DNA of 64,000 nucleotides. It comes from Gammaproteobacteria bacterium (GTDB lineage: Bacteria; Pseudomonadota; Gammaproteobacteria; S012-40). The notes below the pieces were generated by a model. It was not told where the DNA came from. It was given only the letters and a program-made list of their open reading frames with translations, and made no database searches. Positions within the stretch are counted from its first letter, which is position 1; every line of letters starts with the position of its first letter. This document shows, piece after piece, positions 49,401 to 56,214 of the stretch. The stretch spans positions 62,001 to 126,000 of the forward strand of contig WFPC01000044.1 in the NCBI GenBank assembly GCA_015487785.1, read 5' to 3'. A program made the translations under genes and the position numbers.

Positions 49401-50433
49401 GCAGATGACGAAACCGGGCCCGCGCCTCCAGCCCGGCCGGCTCAGCGGCGACATCCGCCAGCCATTGCGCCAGTTCCCGGTTGAATTGTTCGAAACGCGC
49501 CCGCCACAGGCCACGCTCGCCACGCGAGGGAAATCTCGGGCGCGGACCCGCGCCGCCTTCTTCATGTCCATGTTTGGCGATACGCTCAAAAGGCAAGCCA
49601 ACGGGACACAATTCGCCACCCCGGCGCACCACGGCGTGACGATCGGCAAACAAGGGCCGACGCGCCTCATCCAGCCCCAGCAAGGCCAGGGCCAGGCCCA
49701 TGCGGTCCCAGGGCAGGTGTCCTCCCCGCTGCCGGGCATGCCGGAACAGCGTGAACGCCAGGCGGTTGCGCCAGCGTTCATCCCTCTGCGGCAGCGGACC
49801 CAGGCCCGCCCCACCGGGGTTGTCACCCTCCGGCCATAGATGGAGCAGCAGACGACAGCCGTCGACCCATTGCCGGTTGCGAAACGCTTCTGCCTCGGCA
49901 TCGTCGCCACAGTCTTCTGTCGTCGCTCCGCTGTTGCCGTCCTGGCGAATGCGCAGCGGCTGGGCCAGCAATACCATCACCGGCGGCAATTCGACCTCCG
50001 GCAACTCGGCCAGGGAACGCCCCACCACCCACTGTTCCGGCGCCGCGCGCCCCCCTGGGTCCACCAGGCCGGCCGGACCGAAAAGCGGAATATCCGCCAG
50101 GCGTAGACGCCGCGCCCGGTCCACGGTGACGATCTGGCCCCCTGTCGTCAGGCCCCAGCCGGCGGCGAGATCGATCTGCGCCGCCGGCTCTCCGGCTGTC
50201 ACCAGGTTCACCTCCAGCCCTTTTACCACGCCGGCGCTCAGGGCCCGGGCCAGCAGGGCCAGGTGGCCATCGCGGCCCGTCTGTTCCAACTCCAGTGCCG
50301 CCTGCGTCAACTGCCGCCCCGGAAACAGATTGAGCCGCTGGCGCCAGCCGGCGTCGGGGGCGCGCGCCAGGGGCGGCTCGATTCCCAGAATGCGCTCGCC
50401 CTCGATCACTCGGCCTATAGGAAGGGGCTTCAT
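46483..50433 (-). CDS. Very large eCIS structural protein, paralogue family (1316 aa)
   Basis: No named domain recognised. Residues about 30-115 share a module with the two upstream genes: a G...L...L..EQ...R pattern, then GVVKGLEV and a GWGLTTGGQIV turn. A second shared segment (RWRNRLAFTLFRHARQRGG...GLALALLGLDEARRPLF) lies near 225-275. The middle (about 600-1000) is helix-rich with coiled-coil-like stretches (RSCEQVAQRLREQLTEAARRLE). The C-terminus (about 1240-1316) is a compact beta-rich module. Could be a baseplate extension, collar or fibre; the helical middle leaves a tape-measure role open, but the shared module argues against it. Confidence 0.75.
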   Translation of the reverse strand: MKPLPIGRVIEGERILGIEPPLARAPDAGWRQRLNLFPGRQLTQAALELEQTGRDGHLALLARALSAGVVKGLEVNLVTAGEPAAQIDLAAGWGLTTGGQIVTVDRARRLRLADIPLFGPAGLVDPGGRAAPEQWVVGRSLAELPEVELPPVMVLLAQPLRIRQDGNSGATTEDCGDDAEAEAFRNRQWVDGCRLLLHLWPEGDNPGGAGLGPLPQRDERWRNRLAFTLFRHARQRGGHLPWDRMGLALALLGLDEARRPLFADRHAVVRRGGELCPVGLPFERIAKHGHEEGGAGPRPRFPSRGERGLWRARFEQFNRELAQWLADVAAEPAGLEARARFRHLPPVGVLPTGTLVPGQGRQRFFPAHYQVELVALPLDQVELAIEESAGLAGFDLMAATPERVEVVVPVPPARFDPELLFQARPAADFDEALARFERRRGHWLARREVVRQALSRLTRALRGEPLEFPEPDPNAIDELEPAIDFRTVLAEAAGVAPLRAEFILEGDLEAGHLHALEVEAPKGTDFRVWLNDRLLARGRGHGNSQTQPLGDLMGILREGENRLRLVLDPAGQRARLRLVEREPDFGVTAAGVLALDELKQRLPGGLFDGALWQRLDEQGLERFITFLEQAIAQGDDTVDFGFLRMRTEMYRIRQIILGSEEATKLATSPVLAEIAKGESAMATRQELADFYQRLKQKPRSDEDAGQASSTSTDSVSIAPELVWSAVFPTSQALFRDGVGRRRDDKEDDETRRGKSKGFAGLYRAGYRFDPERVIGQNPLVGKSAVLRNVTVAERLKESAAQLAYQAALALRVELLERLRQWPLSLSGLMALEGVSDDRPDILFESLGDDHLSQVIQGDYDPVADASDESALFDAAVQALERVAALLRRFEGRLGAYRVAVRSCEQVAQRLREQLTEAARRLETIEQGLAEARHDLSAARVLRGQEQARVDAINARRAEVLANEVPFLLFRRPRGMSQRPGARWRPLAAEPPSRQVSPCEVRAEELPEALIEALELLRRMPLAWLRDGPALLERLRRPAPLRRLLRKARMQQEASPVPEQRVAVSAGIQTLLSRQWQRAGQWRQAGLLAEPALIDRLGWRALLRQAPASVTLGDLMGEEQSDAGQRARGRYHSLAAALGCLHGAFSALPPVIRLAWAERLSQFDEAVDLRRLTALPRFADLDSVTRHDLQLRVDQVFAAIRPDEAPARELMSELVRVTLLLASAAPVDRILAGRLDAPARLEQGSELRVVADPAQVRAGMEVSLGQGQALARVVDIDAQEVVVRVTAVARPGMELAVGTRVQFFNRALISQRRVGRV

Positions 50434-50455
50434 GGCAGGCCCGCCTGTGCTGTGA

Positions 50456-52183
50456 TCATCGCATCGCCTCCTTCAACACCATCCGTGCGTCCTCGATATC
50501 ACCTGCCGCCAGGGTTTCCGCCAGCTTTTCCAGCATGTCCTCGAGGCGAGGCTCGTCCAGTGTCTGCCCGGCCCGGTCCAGCGCCCGCAGGAGCCCCTCG
50601 TCGGCAGCCTGTTTCAGCCACTTGCCGCGCGCCAGCGCCTCCACGCGCGCCAGTCCCTCGCCAAAGCCTTCGCCGTAGCCCGCCGCCACCTGCGCCACCA
50701 CCGCAGCGTCGATGCGCTCGTGCGAACGCAACTCGGCCAGCACCGCCCGCGGCAACAGGGGCGAGCCGTCGGCCAGGTCGGCCATAAGCCGATAGAGCGC
50801 GAGCACCCCGCCCGGACTGGCCCGGTTCAGCAATCTTTTGAAATCCTTGCTCAGGCCGGCGGCGGCGACCACCGCGTTGGCCTGCGTCATCAAGGCTTCT
50901 TCGTCCGCCTCCATTGCCAAACGCTGCGATACCGGCTCGGCGCCATGGGCCAGGTTGCGGTGACGCCGATACCACAAGCGCTGCGCGCCACCCAGCAGTT
51001 CGCGCCAGAGCGCATCGTTATCATCCTCGCGCCCTCCCAAGGGTCGCGTCGACGCACCGAGACGGGGCAGGTAGGCCGCCAGCCGTTGGCGCGACAGGGG
51101 GATCATCACCTGCACGGCCATGCCAGCCAGGCCGCCCTCGTCCAGGCTCAGGTCCAGAGGTGGCAGCAACAGACTGTCTTCCACCACGGCGGGCAATTCG
51201 TCCTCGGCGATCACGGCCAGGTCCACTGCGATGCCCGGCGGGAAAAAGCCGTGTTTGAGACTGCCCGGCTCCACCGCCGCCTGCGGCAAGGGCCCCACCG
51301 GTGGCAGGATTTCGAACTGTTCGGTGGCGACGATGCGGCCGATGGCTGGCGTCTGCTCCAGCGATTCCAGGACGTCGATATAATGGCGCAGGTGGGCCAC
51401 GTTCAGGGCGCGGGACGTCTGCCCCAGCCCCCAGTCCCGCTCACGCGAGCCGATCTCGCGCCGCACCAGGTACAGATCGAGCCAGCGTACCAGACCCTGC
51501 TCCAGTTCCAGCAGTGCCAGGGGCAAGACCTCCTCCGGTTGCCCCCGACGCTCGCCAGCGAGAAAAATCTCGCGAGCGATGCGCTGGCGCCGCCGCTGGA
51601 CATCGTCGTCCCACGCGCCGCCCGCGGCATAGGGAATGAGAGTGATGGCGGTGGCCTCCACCACGGCGCCGTCGCGCAGCACCCGTTCTCCCTCCACCCC
51701 CGTGGGATAGGCGCTCACCGGTTGTGCAGTGTATTCCACCGGCCGCAGGGCCAGAACATAGAGCCCCGTGCGGTTGAAGGGTGGCTGACGCGGTCGGCTG
51801 GTGAGGCCGAAGCCGAGATCCAGGGTCTGCGCGGTGGCAATGTCACCCAGGTCTAGGATGACCGGCTCGGCGATGACCACCGGACGCCCCGATGGTGTCA
51901 GCCCCTGGCCGCTCTCGATACGCAAACGCCGTGCACCCGGGCCTTCCAGCTCGACCTCCAGTCCGCTGATCACGCCACTGCCCACCACCCGGCCGAGATC
52001 GGCCTGACGGGCAAGAAAATAGTTCTGCTCGCCGCGCAGCGCCTCGGCATCGAGAAAACGTCCATCGAACCAGAGCGGTCGGCGACGCCCTCCGTCGATG
52101 ATGACCACCCCGGCCTCCCGCTGGCGGCGCAGCGTTTCCCGGTCGAGCACCTCGCGCTGCGATTCCGTTTCCACTGTACTCAT
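50456..52183 (-). CDS. eCIS structural protein, paralogue family (575 aa)
   Basis: Shared N-terminal module at about 36-115: LWFDGRFLDAEALRGEQNYF, then VVGSGVISGLEVELEG and SGQGLTPSGRPVVI. A second shared segment (RRQRIAREIFLAGERRG, LPLALLELEQG) is at about 195-230, and the C-terminus is helical (about 430-575). No signal peptide, no enzyme motif. 22 bases upstream of the 1316-residue paralogue and 93 bases after the 272-residue one. Function unknown; structural component inferred from context. Confidence 0.78.
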   Translation of the reverse strand: MSTVETESQREVLDRETLRRQREAGVVIIDGGRRRPLWFDGRFLDAEALRGEQNYFLARQADLGRVVGSGVISGLEVELEGPGARRLRIESGQGLTPSGRPVVIAEPVILDLGDIATAQTLDLGFGLTSRPRQPPFNRTGLYVLALRPVEYTAQPVSAYPTGVEGERVLRDGAVVEATAITLIPYAAGGAWDDDVQRRRQRIAREIFLAGERRGQPEEVLPLALLELEQGLVRWLDLYLVRREIGSRERDWGLGQTSRALNVAHLRHYIDVLESLEQTPAIGRIVATEQFEILPPVGPLPQAAVEPGSLKHGFFPPGIAVDLAVIAEDELPAVVEDSLLLPPLDLSLDEGGLAGMAVQVMIPLSRQRLAAYLPRLGASTRPLGGREDDNDALWRELLGGAQRLWYRRHRNLAHGAEPVSQRLAMEADEEALMTQANAVVAAAGLSKDFKRLLNRASPGGVLALYRLMADLADGSPLLPRAVLAELRSHERIDAAVVAQVAAGYGEGFGEGLARVEALARGKWLKQAADEGLLRALDRAGQTLDEPRLEDMLEKLAETLAAGDIEDARMVLKEAMR

Positions 52184-52276
52184 GGCCTCGCCCCCTGTTT
52201 GTCAGCCCGTTGTAAATTCCTCGCCCGGCAACTAGGACGCCGCTTTGCTTCGTTGCACAAATGCCGGGACTGTTCG

Positions 52277-53095
52277 TCACACCCCGATGTCGAGCCAGCG
52301 CCGCAAGAGCATGGCGCTCACCACGAAGGGGCGCAGATCGTTTCTCACTACCACCGCCGCATCGAAACGACGCACGGGAGGCCCCTCCGCCATCTCCGCA
52401 TCGGCCGGGATCAGTACCCGGGCCAACAACAGGCCCGCGGCCCGTTCGCGGGCGACAGGCTCCAGATCGCGCAGGCGACGATCGGCTTCCCAGGCGGCGA
52501 AGATCGCCTCGCGCAGACGCACCGGGTCTTGTTCCAAATCCGCCTCCGACGGTGGCAGTGGGGAGGGGTCGCCTCGCTTGAAGGGCACCAGTTCGAGTGC
52601 AGCACCATCGCGCAGGCGGGCATCGACAACGCTGTTGAAACTGCCGGCGGCGCTGGAATCGAAGGCCGGTGTCTTGCCCACGCCACAGAGTTCGAAACGC
52701 AGGTAGAGGTCGGCCACCACGCCGGCGGGGGCGCCTTCCCAGAGCGCGCCAGCCTCATGCCAGGCCCGCGCCAACACATCGTCCTCCTGGCCTGCATACC
52801 ACGGGCCCAGTTCCAGGCAATGGGCCCGTTCCAGTTCCACCAGCCGACCAAGCCGATCGATGGCCAGCCCCGGCGCCACCCGCAAGCGCGCCGGCGAATC
52901 CTCCCCGGGCGCCTGGTAGACCACTTCCAGCCCTGCCACCGTGCCATAGCCGGCGGTGAGCGCCAGGGCTCGCGCCAGCCGGCCACGGTGATAGTTCTGC
53001 TCGCTGCGGAAATCCTCGGCCGCCAGCATCACCCCCTCGGCATAGTTGGGCCGCTCGGCAGGCAATACGGGCATCGGATCCTCAATTTTGTTCAT
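52277..53095 (-). CDS. eCIS structural protein, paralogue family (272 aa)
   Basis: Smallest of three paralogues. N-terminal module about 17-100: YAEGVMLAAEDFRSEQNYH, GYGTVAGLEVVYQAPG and VAPGLAIDRLGRLVELE. The segment RLREAIFAAWEADRRLRD..AAGLLLARVLI near 200-235 matches the second conserved patch of the others. No signal peptide or catalytic motif. 21 bases after the second PKD-fragment gene. It may be the minimal form of the module, for example a connector between baseplate and the longer family members. Confidence 0.78.
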   Translation of the reverse strand: MNKIEDPMPVLPAERPNYAEGVMLAAEDFRSEQNYHRGRLARALALTAGYGTVAGLEVVYQAPGEDSPARLRVAPGLAIDRLGRLVELERAHCLELGPWYAGQEDDVLARAWHEAGALWEGAPAGVVADLYLRFELCGVGKTPAFDSSAAGSFNSVVDARLRDGAALELVPFKRGDPSPLPPSEADLEQDPVRLREAIFAAWEADRRLRDLEPVARERAAGLLLARVLIPADAEMAEGPPVRRFDAAVVVRNDLRPFVVSAMLLRRWLDIGV

Positions 53096-53116
53096 GGCCT
53101 CGTCTCCCTTGGGTGC

Positions 53117-53380
53117 TTAGCGTGGCCGACCGGGCGGCCGGATAAAGCCGCCCGGGAACACGTCCAGTACACGCCGGCCCGGATCCAGGCCCAGCCCCGG
53201 GCCTCTGCGCCGCCGCTGGCGCCCCAACACGATCACCTTCAAGATCACCGGGCGACTGCGATTGCCGCTATCGTCGGTCACCTGTAACTGAAAGCGGTAT
53301 GTGCCCGGCTTGAGGTCGCCATTGACCTTCAGGCGCGGCGAGCTGCTGGTGTGCCGTCGCCGGCGCACGAAACTCACCAT
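53117..53380 (-). CDS. Small protein with C-terminal half of a PKD/Ig-like domain (87 aa)
   Basis: Residues about 15-52 read as the second half of a PKD domain (PRLKVNGDLKPGTYRFQLQ, then VTDDSGNRS and VILKVIVLG), but the first half (the DGSxSxDxDG...YxW strands) is absent. That half ends the preceding protein. The tail is basic and Pro/Gly-rich (RQRRRRGPGLGLDPGRR). It starts at TGATG with the preceding stop, so the two are translationally coupled in different frames. Too short to be a complete Ig fold with its own strands. Confidence 0.75.
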   Translation of the reverse strand: MVSFVRRRRHTSSSPRLKVNGDLKPGTYRFQLQVTDDSGNRSRPVILKVIVLGRQRRRRGPGLGLDPGRRVLDVFPGGFIRPPGRPR

Positions 53381-53724
53381 CAGTCCAGCAACCGCCAGGC
53401 GTACTCGATGATGCGTCCGCCGCCGGAGTCCACCGAGCGGCTGCCATCGAGGATGAAGGGTCTGCCGAAACCAATGCGGTTGTCGGGCGGGACAACGCCG
53501 TTTTCGTCGCGCAACATGGCCACCGCGGTAGGTGCCTGGTCGTCGACCACGATCACCAGGATCTGCGTGGGCGCCGATATGTTTTGCGAATCGTCGGTAA
53601 CCTGCAGCTCGAAGGTATGGCCACCCACCGACAAGGGCTTGTCGCCCATTTCGATCTTGAGGGTCTTGTCGGTGCTCTTGTAAACGCCACTTGCCCGCAG
53701 TTCATCGAGTGTTACGCTTGCCAT
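53380..53724 (-). CDS. Small protein with two complementary PKD halves (114 aa)
   Basis: Residues about 20-62 look like the second half of a PKD domain (KTLKIEMGDKPLSVGGHTF, ELQVTDDSQNIS, ILVIVVDD). Residues about 66-114 look like the first half of another (APTAVAML, FGRPFILDGSRSVDSGG, RIIEYAWRLLD), and the protein stops exactly where the domain should turn into its second sheet. The ATG has a strong AGGAG site 8 bases upstream, so it is an independent gene, not a sequencing frameshift of the gpI-like gene (same frame, stop plus 33 bases). Confidence 0.8.
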   Translation of the reverse strand: MASVTLDELRASGVYKSTDKTLKIEMGDKPLSVGGHTFELQVTDDSQNISAPTQILVIVVDDQAPTAVAMLRDENGVVPPDNRIGFGRPFILDGSRSVDSGGGRIIEYAWRLLD

Positions 53725-53757
53725 GGTATTTCTCCTCTGTGTGTTTTCGTTCGTGTT

Positions 53758-56214
53758 TCAATCAGTGATACGCCAGCGGTATTCCGTCAGGCGGTGCCCT
53801 GGGGCGGCTGTGGAGGCGCTGGCATCCAGGACCACGTCCTCGCCCCAGGCTACAGCAACATCATCGGCCCGCGCCACCGGCGGACCCGGACCGGCGGCCG
53901 TCCCTCCTTCGGGAGCGAGCCCCCGTCCGGCACGCACCCGGTCGCCACCGCCCAACCGGCCTCGTCCCACGGTGACGGATCCGGGAGCTTCCCGCTCAAC
54001 GAGATAGGTGTCCACACCCACCAGGGCGCTCAGCCCCACCAGCAGGGGCGCCGGGGCGGAAATGATCTGCCACTGGACATGGGCCGGCACCTGACGCTCG
54101 GCCATGCGTTGCACCGCCGCGGCGAGCGCAGCCGTCGCATCCTCCCGCACCAACAGAGTGAGTCTATGGGCCAAGCGGTCGAACAAGGCCGCCACGGCGG
54201 CCTGCTCACGGGGGTCGAGACCCAGTGAAGCAGCGAAGAGGGCGAGAAATTCCTCGACCTCGGCCTCGCCCAGAAACAGGTTGTCGCCGATGATGCTGTG
54301 GCCAAGATCACTACCGGCGGGCAGGAGCGGATCCTCACCACCGTAGCGACCACCAAGCAGGGTGGCCACCACCCGGCGCAGGCGATACGCCTCCACAATG
54401 ACCACCCGGCCATCGGCCACGGCACCCTCGGTGGCCAGATCGATTGCCAGGGCCAGGCCCCGCCGGGTGCCATGCCAACGATAGAGCGTCATGGCATGGG
54501 CCAGGAAGCGGCGCCGCTGGGCCTCGTTCCAGGTGGGTTCGAGAGCCAGCCCGAGCCAACCCGCCAACCATTCCAGCCCCTCCTCCGGAACTGTGGCCGG
54601 GCGGCTCAACAAATCGGCCCGTGCGATACTGTCCTCGATCTGGGTCATCACGCCTTCGGCAATGGCGAGGTAGCGTTCTAGAAAATCGGCGCCGGTGGCC
54701 GCCCCCTGCTGGTCGGCTTCGGGCGCAACGAGCTGTTCCCGGTACAGCCGGGGCAGATAGTTCTCCACATAGGAAAAACGCCCGCCATAGATGCGCAGGG
54801 CAAAGACCTCGGGCGTCGCATTGCCGGTGCCACTAAATTCCAGCCTGACATGGAGGTAACGCCCGCGCAGGCTTCTGACCTTGCGTCCGCTACGCTGGAT
54901 CAACACCGAGAACAGACCCGCGCGTCCCCGTTGGCGGACACAGGGCAACAAGCCTGGGTGATGGGGCAGTTCCGAGGCCCTGGGCTCCCATGCGCCCACG
55001 GCGACGCCTTCCTCCGGCGTGGTGCTGAAACCCGCGCCGAACCGATGCTCGAACCACTGTGAGGCCTCGATCGCCTCGGCATCCTGCTCACTGTCGCTGG
55101 CCGCCAGCCACAGGCGCAGGCCACAGCCCGGAGGAATCACGGCTTCCAGATAGGCCCGGTGCCAGACCCGCCCGTATTCGAGGCCGTCCACCGGCCGCCG
55201 GGCAGAGACGGTTCCCTTGCGCTGATAGAATGGATAACTCAGTCGCCGCAGGGCATGGCTCGCCGCCCTGCCGGCACGGTAACGCGCCGCCCCGGGTCCA
55301 TGCAGAAAGGGCGCGGGCCGGTAATCCGCCTTGAGCGGATAGAGATCGCCCAGCGGCCAGCGCTCCATGCCCTCGCCGGCCACCGCATAGACCCGGGCCT
55401 CGTGTGGTTCTCCGGTGAGCAATACGGCAACCTGTTCTGCCCCCAGCCAGGCCAGGGTAAAGGGCCAGCGGGCGGCATGCAGCACCAAGGGTGGACGCGC
55501 CTCGCCACGCGGGGAGAACAACCACAAGCGGGCCGTTTCCTGGTCGCGCCAACTCAACACGGCGAGCCGTCCATCCCCGGCACAGGCCAGGGCCACCGGC
55601 CGTTCGCCCTCGGGCCACTCCAGGGAGCGGAGCTGCAGGCGAGGCGCCTCGGGATCGGGCGGGCAGGGCCGCGGCCGTCCCCGGGTTTCATCGGATAGCG
55701 ACGCCCGCGGCCGTCCCAGCACCTGGGCCAAGCGGCCCCGCCGATCCAGCACCCAGCAGCCAGCCGTCGGGCTGGCCGCCAGACGCCAGGCTTCGAAGTC
55801 TTCCAGGCTCAGCCGGATATCGTCCCACCGCCGGCGGCGATCATGCAGTATCACACCGCCATCGAGCGCGAGATAGAGCACTCCCTCGCTATCCAGCACC
55901 ATGTCGGTGAGTTTGCTGCCGGCGGGCAAATCCAACAGGGTGACCGGCGCCGCGACACCGGGGCGCTGCGCCAGAATGCGGTGCTCGCCGGCATCGTACC
56001 AGGCGTGGTTGCCCTCGCTGTCATACAGCGCCGGCACTTGCTGCAGCAAAGCTTCGGCCTCCTCACGACGTTCCGCCACGGGCGCGTCGCGGCGCTGGCG
56101 CGCCAGGCGCAGGGCACGTCGCCTGTCATGGTAGCTCAACCTGCCCGCAGCCGCTTCCAGACGCCAGTGGCCAGCATCGGCCAGCAACCAGAACTTGAGA
56201 CCGTTGGCATCCAT
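53758..56214 (-). CDS. eCIS baseplate protein, gpI/Afp12-like, with C-terminal PKD half
   Basis: 818 residues. The N-terminal half is a beta-propeller-like region with repeated VLYLALDGGV, CWVLDRRGRLAQV and RLAVLSWRDQ strands. The C-terminal region, about 530-740, is the tail protein I family (FSYVENYLPRLYREQ, DFLERYLAIAEGVMTQIEDSI, WLAGWLGLALEPTWNEAQRRRFL, YRWHGTRRGLALAIDL). After a Gly/Pro linker it ends in the first half of a PKD domain (DVVLDASAST...LTEYRWRITD). The ATG overlaps the previous stop (TGATG). Afp12/Pvc12 is a wedge component linking gpJ-like protein to fibres or the outer baseplate. Confidence 0.88.
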   Translation of the reverse strand: MDANGLKFWLLADAGHWRLEAAAGRLSYHDRRRALRLARQRRDAPVAERREEAEALLQQVPALYDSEGNHAWYDAGEHRILAQRPGVAAPVTLLDLPAGSKLTDMVLDSEGVLYLALDGGVILHDRRRRWDDIRLSLEDFEAWRLAASPTAGCWVLDRRGRLAQVLGRPRASLSDETRGRPRPCPPDPEAPRLQLRSLEWPEGERPVALACAGDGRLAVLSWRDQETARLWLFSPRGEARPPLVLHAARWPFTLAWLGAEQVAVLLTGEPHEARVYAVAGEGMERWPLGDLYPLKADYRPAPFLHGPGAARYRAGRAASHALRRLSYPFYQRKGTVSARRPVDGLEYGRVWHRAYLEAVIPPGCGLRLWLAASDSEQDAEAIEASQWFEHRFGAGFSTTPEEGVAVGAWEPRASELPHHPGLLPCVRQRGRAGLFSVLIQRSGRKVRSLRGRYLHVRLEFSGTGNATPEVFALRIYGGRFSYVENYLPRLYREQLVAPEADQQGAATGADFLERYLAIAEGVMTQIEDSIARADLLSRPATVPEEGLEWLAGWLGLALEPTWNEAQRRRFLAHAMTLYRWHGTRRGLALAIDLATEGAVADGRVVIVEAYRLRRVVATLLGGRYGGEDPLLPAGSDLGHSIIGDNLFLGEAEVEEFLALFAASLGLDPREQAAVAALFDRLAHRLTLLVREDATAALAAAVQRMAERQVPAHVQWQIISAPAPLLVGLSALVGVDTYLVEREAPGSVTVGRGRLGGGDRVRAGRGLAPEGGTAAGPGPPVARADDVAVAWGEDVVLDASASTAAPGHRLTEYRWRITD

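Noticed and set aside
47974-49839. 621-codon plus-strand open frame inside the 1316-residue eCIS gene
   Set aside because: Antisense shadow in very GC-rich DNA; no start signals or recognisable motifs.
46483-50433. 1316-residue protein as the eCIS tape measure
   Set aside because: Length and the helical middle are tempting, but the N-terminal module is shared with two much shorter neighbours, and the protein has beta-rich ends unlike a simple coiled-coil ruler.
52224-52268. Inverted repeat CCCGGCA/TGCCGGG between two paralogue genes as a terminator
   Set aside because: The 7-bp stem with a loop of over 30 bases and no U-run is too weak; downstream genes continue the operon.
53725-53760. Sequencing error or readthrough joining the gpI-like gene to the 114-aa PKD gene
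   Set aside because: They share a frame with one TGA between, but the gap contains a strong AGGAG site correctly spaced before the ATG, which argues for two genes. Readthrough at low level cannot be excluded.
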